64,000 nucleotides of DNA. It comes from Ctenosaura bakeri. Its lineage: Eukaryota > Chordata > Lepidosauria > Squamata > Iguanidae. The translations under genes were made by a program, and so were the position numbers. Below the pieces are notes generated by a model that had not been told where the DNA came from, made no database searches, and saw only the letters and a list, made by a program, of their open reading frames with translations. Positions 56,321-64,000 of the stretch are shown here, one piece after another. Each line of letters starts with the position of its first letter. Position 1 is the stretch's first letter. The DNA lies in contig CAOLHI010002163.1 in NCBI GenBank assembly GCA_948474755.1, positions 186,001 through 250,000 on the forward strand, given 5' to 3'.

Positions 56321-58773
56321 TCAAAACCGAGACTTTGTCTCGGAGGAGGACTTCTTGGACGAAGCCGGGCGTCGCCTAATCGTGCGTCTGGCCGATGAGC
56401 CGGAGGACGGTCTCGACTGTCCAGACTGGGCCGAACGCTGGAACGACGAGGTGGAAGATCGTCGCCAGGATGGGCGGAAGGTGGAGGTCCTGCGGGCTTG
56501 CGTGGCCGGCTGTAGCCCGATCTTCTTGGCGGTCAGCCTCGCCTTAACGAGATTGTCCAAAGCTTCGTCTGTGGACGAATTGAATGGGCCCTCACCGTCG
56601 AAGGGGAGATCTTCAATCCTCCTTCTGGTGTCCTCCTGGATGTCGGCCGGCCGCAGCCAAGCATGGCGGCGCAGGCCGATGGATCCGCCATGACCCGGGA
56701 GGCAATCTCCACTGCGTGCCTGGAGGAGGCCATCTGCTGCCGAGCGATGGAGATGGCCTCGTTGAAGATCACGGAGGAGGCTTGGCGGATGTCCTCCGGT
56801 ACCGCCTCCATTGCCGGTTGCAGGCGATCGAGCACCTTTTTCAGGTATTCCGCGAGGCAAGCCTGAGTGTTGGACAGCCTGATCTGCAAGGAGGCAGCTG
56901 AATAGAACCTTCTTGCATAGGCGTCCAACTTCCTGCCCTCTTTGTCCGGCGGGGTGGTGTGTTGCCTGCCGGAGCCTTTCGTCTGTGCCGACTCGACCAC
57001 CACAGAGTTCGGTGCAGGGTGATTAAAGAGATAACCGGCGTTATCCTTCTGCACCCTGTAGAGGTGTTCCAACCGCTGCGGTATCGGCTGAGCCGAGGCC
57101 GGCCTATCCCAGGCGGCCTTCACCAGTCTGGATACCCGGGGCAGGAGAGGCAGCGGGGCCGCGGCAGGTCGCTTCTCCTCGAAGACGGAGAAGGCTGGAT
57201 CGTCGTCCTCCGGCTCCGCATCGGCGATCTTAAGGCCGAGGGTAGTAGCCATGCGGAGCAGCATCGCAGAGAACTGGTGGACGTCCTCTGGAGCAGAATC
57301 TGGGATCGGGTCCCCGAATCCCAGCGGAGGAGACTCCTGGGAGGCCGCCTCAGACACCTCTGATTCCGCACTCGAGTCGTACGACTCTGAGGTCGGTGAG
57401 TCCTCTCGCCGCTCGCTTTCCGGCTCCTTCGCAGTCGCCACAGGAGTTGCCTTCCTAGGCTTCTCTGCAGCCGGGGCGGTGGTAGTAGCAGCGTCCCGCT
57501 TGGGCTGGCTGACTACTGACTTCACCTTCTTAGTGGTGACAGGGGTAGTCTGGCAGGCTGACGTCGTCGTAGCCCGCTCAGTCACCACCGACTCCGTAGG
57601 GCGCGTCGCCGTTGCCGTGACCCTAGGAGGTGGCGATATCGCCCGATACCGAGGTGAAGGCTCCCTCGCCCTATGATATCGAGGAGAGGGAGAGCGGCTG
57701 AAGGAGCGGCGGTCCGACGGAGATCGGCTTCGGCGTCGACGGTACCGAGCCTCGTCCCCTCTAGGCGAGCGCGATTCGCGCTGTCGACGAGGTGACCGGG
57801 ACCTCCGGAAGGTCTCCCAGCGACTCGGGCCACGATGGTACCGATCCCGGTACGATGGCGAATGTGACCGATAAGAGGCCGGGCGCTCTCTCCATTCAGA
57901 TTCCCTCGCGTACCTGGCCACGTAGGACGCCGAGGTGTATCTGGAGGCAGACGAGCGAGGTTGTTCCTCTCTTGTCTCCCTAGGAGGCGGCGAGGCCACC
58001 GGACGCTCGGAAGAGCGGGACCGGAACCGGAAGGAGGTCGAACGCCGCTCCGGAGAAGCAGAGGGCTCTCTCTGCTGCAGGTCGGCCGACCTGTGACGGC
58101 TAGGAGGGCGGTGGCGCTCCTCCACCAGGGTTGGAGGGTCTGCCACAGGCGAGTCCGGGCGCTGTTGGGGAACGTCCTCGATCTCATCCTCCGAGAGATC
58201 GACGGACTCGCCTCGCCCTTTGGAAGGCTGCTGAGTAGGAGGAGGAGTAGGAGGTTGAACGTCCCCAGCCGGGGAGCGCTTCTTCTCCTTCTTCTTCTTC
58301 TTCTTCTCCTTCTCCTTGCCCTTGCCTCCGTCCGGAGCAGGGCGCTTTTTAGCAGGCATCTCCGTCAGGGGAGCCTCAGCCTTCCTCGCCGTCGAGGATC
58401 CTTTCGCTGACTTGGCAGCCGCCGACAGCTTCGGGATCCTCGGTAACGCCGAGATCGGCGTTTTCGCCGGTACCGAGCCCGATACCGACGAGGTGGACGG
58501 AACGGCAGCCGCCGATACCGTCGATGGCGTGGTCGTCTTCTTGTCGGCCATCTTGGAAGTGGAGGTCTCGTCTATCGCCCGCAGAGACTGTTCCCAACAA
58601 TAAGACTTAAGTCTCGCGGACCGGTTGCGGAGAGTTTGGGGAGTAAAATCCCGGCAAATTGGGCAAGTCCGGATGTTGTGGGACTCACCCAAACAGAAGA
58701 GACACTCCTTGTGGTTGTCGTTGAGGGCAACCTTGCGCCCGCAGGACACGCACTTCTTGAAGAGCGCGGACAT
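56321..58773 (-). CDS. Inner DIRS gag-like protein, SR-rich, with one frameshift
   Basis: Start chosen at ATG 58,773 (MSALFKKC), conserved in the outer copy; the frame is open further up but without ATG. Residues 8-40 hold C-x2-C-x9-H-x2-C-x2-C and H-x4-C-x2-C, likely zinc-binding. A lysine-rich run (KGKEKEKKKKKKEKKR) follows, then about 180 residues dense in RS, SR and SP (for example RSRSPRRQRESRSPRG). The folded C-terminal half (SAPEDVHQFSAMLLRMATTL onward, LEHLYRVQKDNAGYLF, SNTQACLAEYLKKVLDRLQP) matches the outer gag. Relative to the outer copy one base is missing at about 56,670-56,690, so the first frame stops at 56,533 while the homologous reading continues in another frame to TGA at 56,321. 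It could be a real inactivating deletion, an assembly error or, less likely, programmed. Confidence 0.85.
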
Positions 58774-58933
58774 AAGACGAAGAACGCCAAACTGCGAAAA
58801 ATCCGAAAAGACCAAAGCCGAAGGGGGAGTCCGAAAGAGAGGTCAGAGACAGTCCAAAAGTCCGTAAAGCCGTGAAAACAGCAAGCCAAGCACAAAAGTG
58901 AGAGGAACAAACTAAAGAACCTTCCGTACGCGA

Positions 58934-59103
58934 CGGCGGACGAGAAAGAACTGAGGAGAGACCGTTGCTCGGCGGGAGGAGCATGCGCAGTACCGGCGTG
59001 GGGGAGGGGTTCCCGCCAAGCGAACAAGCTCTAGAAGTTTCCGAACGCTACCGCGCAGGCGCTAAAGCTCCTAGTGTATGAAGGCACAGAGACCACGAAG
59101 AAG
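58934..59103 (-). repeat. Inner DIRS 5' inverted terminal repeat
   Basis: Read on the minus strand it begins CTTCTTCGTGGTCTCTGTGC, continues through TTGGCGGGAACCCCTCCCCC and ends near TTCTCGTCCGCCG. It is nearly identical to the complement of 53,055-53,216. This region should hold the element's promoter. Confidence 0.93.
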
Positions 59104-59900
59104 TGTTCCACTATGTGGACACCCATCCTCCATCTGCGGCACCGTTACCATTTCTACAGGTACTTCAGGAGATGCTGAAACATCCTTGGGCCCAGCCTGC
59201 ATCCTTGCAGCCGATACCTCATCGTATAGAGTACCTCTACAGGACTCAGAGGAAGGATGTCCATTTCCTATCTAACCACCCGGTACCAAACTCCATTGTG
59301 GTTGAGTCTTCCCAAACCAAGGGTGGCAAGAGGGCGCACACCACACCACCGGACCGCAAGGGCCGTTGTCTGGACACCTGTGGCAGGTGTTTCTATTCTG
59401 CCTCCTCCCTCATTGCGAGGGTCTCCAACACGCAGGCCTGTCTTGCTGCGTACCAACACAACCTTCTGGACAGATTCTATCCTCTGCTGGCCCATCTTCC
59501 AGAAGACCATCGGACAAGTGCTATCCAGTTTTACGAGTCGGTAGCGCTCTCCAATCAGCAGATCCTGTCCTCACGGCACACAGTCGAGGGAGAGGCCCGG
59601 GTGATGGTGGGCGCCATCGCCCTTCGACGCTTTGCCTGGCTGCAGTCTGCAGGCCTCCTGGAGGACAGCAGGAAGCGGATCGAGGACCTGCCTTTTGACA
59701 GGCAAGGCCTTTTCCACTCCACCACCGACGAGGCGATGGACCATCTGGTGAAGAAGGGGATCCACCAGACACCACAATCTTGGCGCAGCTTTGCTTTCCG
59801 CTCTTCCTGGCGCCGCTGTTCTTCCACCTGCCAGCCCCGCTGTCCACACTGGGCACCGTCTCAGCCCTCAACATCGTCCTCTGCCCAGAGACTTCTGTGA
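59103..59900 (+). pseudogene. Outer DIRS gag, 3' part
   Basis: Continues the interrupted gag as VFHYVDTHPPSAAPLPFLQV, then RIEYLYRTQRKDVHFLSNHP and VSNTQACLAAYQHNLLDRFY, to IEDLPFDRQGLFHSTTDEAM and a stop at 59,898-59,900. This piece is open in one frame of 265 codons. It supplies the in-frame reference that reveals the one-base deletion in the inner gag. It cannot be translated with its 5' half because of the insertion. Confidence 0.88.
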
Positions 59901-59959
59901 AGATGCCAAATCTCTTCGAAAAAGTCTTCGTCCACAACGAAGTTGCGGTTTTGACCGCC

Positions 59960-61847
59960 TATGCAGGTCGCTGCCACATCCACTCTTCAGCCTGCCTACC
60001 AACTTCGTCGATCATCCAAGCTTGGCCCAACATCTCTGCAAATGGTGTCACATCACGAGGGACTCTTGGGTTCTCTCCATCGTCCGTCTTGGCTACGCAA
60101 TCGAATTTTAAAATATACCACCTCGAGGCGTCTATTATTCCACCCCGGCCAACTAGACTCAGTTGGAGGAGATCAAGTCCCTGCTGCACAAAGGGGCCAT
60201 AGAACAGCTACCATCCTTGGCCAGTACCACTGGCTTCTTCTCCCGGTACTTCACGGTACTGAAATTGGACGGTACCTTATGACCGATCCTGGACCTCAGA
60301 GGGATGAATTCCTACATCCTACCTAAGAGGTTCAAGATGGTCACTCTTTCCTCCATCCCGCCCTTCCTCCGACGCCAGGACTGGTTTGCCTCCATCGACC
60401 TACGAGACGCCTTTCACATCGCAATTTGGCCACAGCACAGGAGGTACCTTCGATTCTCGGTCGACAGTACCTGCTACCAGTACGGGGTGCTACCATTCGG
60501 ACTTTCCACCGCGCCCATGGCCCTGGTGGTATCGCACCTCCGCACGAGGTGCATTATGGTATACCCCTACCTCGACGACTGGCTGTTGGTGGCATCCTGC
60601 AAGCAGAAGCTGTACGGGGACATTCACCTCACGCTCTCCCTTCTGTCCCGCCTTGGCCTCAGGGTAAACCTGAGGAAGTCGCACCTCAAACCAGCCAGGG
60701 TCCTGGACTTCATAGGAGCAACCCTAGACTCGGTCTCTGCCAAGGTCTATCTTCCTGCAAAGCAGGCACGCACTCTGCGCCAAGTTGCTACCGCTATCCT
60801 CCACGGCCCTGTCATCTCGGCAAGATGGATCCAGCAGCTTCTCGGCTACATGGCGGTGACTACGTTGGTCACCTACCTTTCCCGCCTTCGCACCCGTGCG
60901 CTCCAGCACTGGTTCATCAGGGCCTTCAATCCCCTCCTGGACGACCAGAGCCATCTGCTTTGGATCCCTCAACAGGTGTGCCGCTCCCTTCTCTGTTGGT
61001 TCTCCTATCGGCACCTGCTCTCAGGAATGCCATTCCGAGACCCGTGCCCTCAGATCACGGTAACAACGGATGCCTCCCTTTCTGGATGGGGAGCCCATTG
61101 CAACGCTCTCAGGGTACAGGGATGCTGGGCCAGTCCAGAGACCTGCCTGCAAATCAATGCCCTGGAACTCCTTGCTGTCCTGAAAGTTCTACAAGCCTTC
61201 CGCAACCTGGTCGCCAGCCACACGGTGCAAATCCTGATGGACAACACAACGGCTGTTTGCTGTGTGAACAGGCAAGGAGGAACCCGGTCCACCATCCTCC
61301 TCTCCATAGCTCTTCGTCTCTGGGACTGGTGCGTACCGTTCTAGTTCACCCGGTCGCAGTGCACCTGGCGGGCCGCGAAAACACTACAGCGGACACCCTC
61401 AGCAGAGACACCTCGAGCTACCATGAGTGGTCCCTCTCCGATACCACTTTTCGAGCAGTACTAGCCCGGTGGGGAGAACCTTCAATTGACCTCTTCACCA
61501 GCGACCTGAACAAGAAGTGTCCCCGATACTGCTCAAGAGCCGGCCTACATCGGGGCTCGCTCGGCGACGCTTTCCAGTTCCATTGGGGCGACAGTCTCCT
61601 CTACGCATTCCCGTTGTTTCTTCTCCTGGGCCACGTGGTCACCAGGATCCTTGCGGATCATGCCGACGCCATTCTCGTAGCCCCGTACTGGCCAAGACAG
61701 CACTGGTTTGGGCCCCTCTTCGAGGTTGCTTGTGGCCGACTGCTCCGGTTCCCGATGGTACCGAACCTCCTGTCACATTCAGACCATCTTGTGCTGCACC
61801 CAGACCTACCACTTCTGTCTCTCCACGCATGGAAGATAACCCTTTAG
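59960..61847 (+). pseudogene. Outer DIRS reverse transcriptase-RNase H (broken)
   Basis: Homologous to the inner 637-residue protein from HPLFSLPTNFVDHPSLAQHL on. Three in-frame stops break it: TAA at 60,109, TAG at 60,154 and TGA at 60,280. From 60,304 a 346-codon stretch is open and keeps YLDD (in YPYLDDWLLVAS), TTDASLSGWG, ALELLAV and MDNTTAV. It has lost one residue in DLRDAFHIAI and six in STAPMALVVS. A frameshift near 61,335 moves the rest (HLAGRENTTADTLSRD to LHAWKITL) into another frame ending at TAG 61,845-61,847. Confidence 0.9.
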
Positions 61848-62810
61848 ATGCTCCAGCCATATGGGATGTCCTCACCGCAGCCAGGAAGGAGTCTACACGT
61901 CGCTCTTACCACTACAAGTGGCAGAGGTTCACTGCCTTTGCAAACAAACGCCGTGAACCGGTATCACCGGTCGCTCTGTCTACTGTGCTGCACTTTCTCC
62001 TTCACCTTCGGGAACAAGGACTGGCTTTTCCCTCTTTAAAGGTCTACCTTGCAGCTATCGTTGCCTACCAGTCACGCGGGTCCCCCTCCGGGGTGCTCTT
62101 CAGGTACGCTACCCTCAAGCAGTTCATGAAAGGCCTACAACACCTTTATCCGCCGGTATTGCCACCGCTGCCTCCCTGGTTGCTGTCCTTGGTGCTATCC
62201 CAGTTGATTCGACCACCTTTCGAGCCTATGGCTACTGCTGATTACAAACTCTTGACCATGAAGACTGCCTTCCTCGTAGCTGTCACCTCGGCCAGGCAAG
62301 CAAGCGAGCTGACAGCCCTACGATCCGACGAGCCCTCCTTGGTCTTTCATCAGGACAAGGTGGTCCTCCGACCAGACATCTCCTTTCCTACCCAAGGTTG
62401 TCTCTGACTTTCATCTTAATCAGGACGTCATCCTTCCTACTTTCTATCCTGACCCGACTATGCCTCTGGAGCAGTCTCTCCACTCCCTCGATGCTCATCG
62501 GGCTCTGGCCTTCTACACTGAGTGGATTTCCTCCTTCCGCCAGACTCCTCACCTGTTCGTCTGTTATGGTGGTCATCGGAAGGGACATAAGGTATTCACC
62601 CAGAGATTCTCCAAATGGGTGGCTCAAGCCATTCTCCTGGTGTATGAACTGGCTAAACAGCCTCTGCCAGCTTTGCTTCAGGCCCACTCTACTAGAGCCA
62701 TGGCTTCTTCAGCAGCTCTCCTTCGAAGTGTGGACCTGCAGGAGTTGTGCCGTGTGGCTACCTGGTCGCGACCTTTGACCTTTGTGTGCCACTACCGGTT
62801 GGACTGTTGA
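61829..62810 (+). pseudogene. Outer DIRS tyrosine recombinase (one frameshift)
   Basis: Begins at ATG 61,829 (MEDNPLDAPAIWDVLTAARK), overlapping the end of the RT frame by 19 bases. The match to the inner YR is continuous except for one extra base near 62,385-62,395 (TTTCCTACCC against TTTCTACCC), which sends the frame to a stop at 62,405. The catalytic residues are still visible: TSARQASELTAL, AHSTRA and CHYRLD. The other frame ends at 62,810. Confidence 0.9.
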
Positions 62811-62898
62811 GCCCAGCGAGATGCCCGTTTTGGACGTGCAGTGTTGTCTTCCTTTCTCTAGGACCTGACCCACCGTCCACTGGTAAGCTACACAATCT

Positions 62899-62990
62899 CC
62901 CAGTGTGTGAAGCACAGAGACCACGAAGAAGAAGGACAGGTTGCTTACCTGTAACTGTAGTTCTTCGAGTGGTCATCTGTGCCCTCACAC
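62899..62990 (+). repeat. Outer DIRS internal complementary region
   Basis: CCAGTGTGTGAAGCACAGAG with ACCACGAAGAAG (complement of the 5' end) is joined to CAGGTTGCTTACCTGTAACT and on (complement of the 3' end). Same arrangement as 53,260-53,356 of the inner copy. Confidence 0.88.
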
Positions 62991-63037
62991 AAACCCGCCC
63001 AGCCATCCCCTCTTCAGGTCCTGCCATGGCGGACTCT

Positions 63038-63214
63038 AGAACTGAGGAGAGACCGTTGGCTTGGCGGACTGAGCATACTCAGTATGGGCATGGGGGATGG
63101 GTTCCTGCCAAGCTGCTTAACCCTAGAATCTTCCGAACGCTACCGCGCATGCGCAAAAGTCCCAATATGTGAGGGCACAGATAACCACTTGAAGAACTAC
63201 AGGTAAGCAACCTG
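63038..63214 (+). repeat. Outer DIRS 3' inverted terminal repeat
   Basis: Runs from AGAACTGAGGAGAGACCGTT to TACAGGTAAGCAACCTG, the complement of 51,078-51,233 with scattered changes. Compared with the internal complementary region, six bases (one unit of a CTGTA-ACTGTA repeat) are missing near 63,199. Confidence 0.88.
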
Positions 63215-63546
63215 CCCTTTCCTGGATTGAGGGGGCAGTGAAACGTTTTTGTTTCATATGAAATCAAAAGACCCCAGGGGTATAGTCTCTGTCGTAGCTG
63301 TCCTGTGATTGATTCCCTGCACTTTTCAAATTATAAACTGTCAGTGGAATCCAGTGGTGCACAAGCAGACTTCTGCATGCTTTCCTTCCTCTGCTACCAC
63401 TGTCTAAACTGGATTTTGAGGATACATGGAATGCTGAAGGCAGAAGTGGGAATTGTTCTGCTATCAACTTTGCTGACATAAGCATTTTTATCAGCAGAGG
63501 GACTTAGGATTTTTCAGTTTTTATTTGTTTCTTCCATCCCTAGTTT

Positions 63547-63640
63547 TCATAGAATCACTGAGGTGGGTGGAAATGGAGGTCATGTAGTCTAACCCCATCC
63601 TTACTGCATGTTACAGTTAGAGCATTCCTGACAGAGCAGC
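63547..63640 (-). mobile_element. CR1/L2-like LINE 3' end
   Basis: The plus strand reads TCATAGAATCACTGAGGTGG, then GGTCATGTAGTCTAACCCCA. This is the complement of the GATTCTATGA terminus of CR1/L2 LINEs. Very short and decayed. Confidence 0.55.
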
Positions 63641-64000
63641 CATCACCTTGTATATTTCTAATGAAGGAAAGCCAGTGCTCCAAAGTTCTTTTAGGTTTTG
63701 ATACATGGAGTGCTTGTTTTCCTTTTTACAAAATCTGTCATAAGCATTTCTAGAAAATTATACTATAATATTATATAATATATATACCATGGCGAGCGAT
63801 TACTATAAATAAATAGGAATTGTAACACTTTATCAGGAACAAGCTACATGTAAAAATACAAGTGTCATGTGGTTTAGAGCTTTGGCAGAACCAGCAAGCC
63901 TCAGTAACCTCTTTCTCTCAATCTTCCTTCCTGGAAATGTTATTAATTCTAATCTGGAAAGACAACAGCAGAGGAGAAAAGAGTAAATAAATGCTCCTCG

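Larger units (their letters stand above)
53023..59103 (-). mobile_element. Inner DIRS1-like tyrosine-recombinase retroelement, nearly intact
   Basis: About 6.08 kb, read on the minus strand: 5' ITR (59,103-58,934), gag (58,773-56,321), RT-RNase H (56,319-54,406), tyrosine recombinase (54,427-53,393), internal complementary region (53,356-53,260) and 3' ITR (53,216-53,023). It inserted into the gag of the outer copy. Outer codons reading V-Q-D-E end at the left junction, and V-F-H-Y resume directly at the right, with no target duplication. Ends fall on a GAA/AAG triplet, so borders are uncertain by up to 3 bases. It is CpG-rich and has long open frames, so it is a recent arrival. Confidence 0.93.
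51078..63214 (+). mobile_element. Outer DIRS1-like tyrosine-recombinase retroelement, degenerate, split by the inner copy
   Basis: About 6.06 kb of element if the 6.08-kb inner insertion is removed. The order is 5' terminal repeat, gag, RT-RNase H, tyrosine recombinase, internal complementary region, 3' inverted terminal repeat. There is no LTR direct repeat, aspartic protease or DDE integrase. This is the DIRS layout, where a tyrosine recombinase inserts a circular intermediate without target duplication. All three genes carry frameshifts or stops. It lies in ALDH6A1 intron 5 in the sense direction. CpG content is clearly lower than in the inner copy, consistent with greater age. Confidence 0.9.
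49851..64000 (+). other. ALDH6A1 intron 5 (open at the window edge)
   Basis: Starts with donor GTAAGC and runs past 64,000. About 12.1 of its 14.1 visible kb is the nested DIRS pair. After 63,215 there is AT-rich DNA with a short LINE end and no exon-like sequence. Confidence 0.88.

Noticed and set aside
53462..58603. Many plus-strand open frames opposite the inner DIRS genes
   Set aside because: They are antisense shadows of gag, RT and YR with no recognisable domains and skewed composition.
51078..63214. Endogenous retrovirus or Gypsy-type element
   Set aside because: RT and RNase H are present, but there is no protease, DDE integrase, env or direct LTRs. Inverted ends, an internal complementary region and a tyrosine recombinase identify DIRS.
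49851..64000. ALDH6A1 exon 6
   Set aside because: No sequence resembling the next conserved block (VVEHAC, then MMGET) was found. It should lie beyond 64,000.

Overview
The window looks like nuclear DNA from a vertebrate, most likely a squamate reptile (lizard or snake). It has split genes with canonical GT/AG introns, and the exons match two vertebrate orthologues, LIN52 and ALDH6A1. The repeats are CR1/L2-type LINEs, tRNA-headed MIR-like SINEs, a 5S-rRNA-headed SINE, many hAT- and Tigger-like MITEs, and DIRS-type tyrosine-recombinase retroelements. DIRS elements are known in reptiles, amphibians and fish but not in mammals or birds. The species call is inference; the gene calls rest on exon sequence, splice sites and reading phase.

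Layout. Positions 1-42,380 hold LIN52 on the minus strand: five coding exons (42,380 down to 33,968), then at least 34 kb of the last intron, running off the left edge. The short final coding exon was not found. A CpG-rich interval of 365 bp with three CCAAT boxes separates the LIN52 start codon from that of ALDH6A1 on the plus strand, so the genes are divergent and head to head, as in other vertebrates. ALDH6A1 exons 1-5 lie at 42,746-49,850. Exon 6 and the catalytic part lie beyond the right edge. LIN52 encodes a MuvB/DREAM cell-cycle subunit; ALDH6A1 encodes the mitochondrial methylmalonate-semialdehyde dehydrogenase of valine and thymine catabolism.

The most striking structure is in ALDH6A1 intron 5. 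An old, broken DIRS-like element (51,078-63,214, plus strand) was split inside its gag by a second, younger DIRS-like element of the same family on the opposite strand (53,023-59,103). The inner copy is almost complete. It has inverted terminal repeats, an internal complementary region made of the complements of both termini, a gag with cysteine/histidine clusters and a long SR-rich domain, RT-RNase H with the YLDD box and the four RNase H acidic residues, and an overlapping tyrosine recombinase with R, HxxR and Y. Its visible faults are one single-base frameshift in gag and CTG where the older copy has ATG at the recombinase start.

Elsewhere the introns are packed with repeats. One family of foldback MITEs has eight copies, five of them within 2.7 kb of the shared promoter, two being nearly perfect 180-bp palindromes. 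A truncated U6 snRNA retrocopy with a 16-bp target duplication lies near the left end. Three unique-looking blocks in the LIN52 last intron are weak candidates for conserved regulatory DNA.
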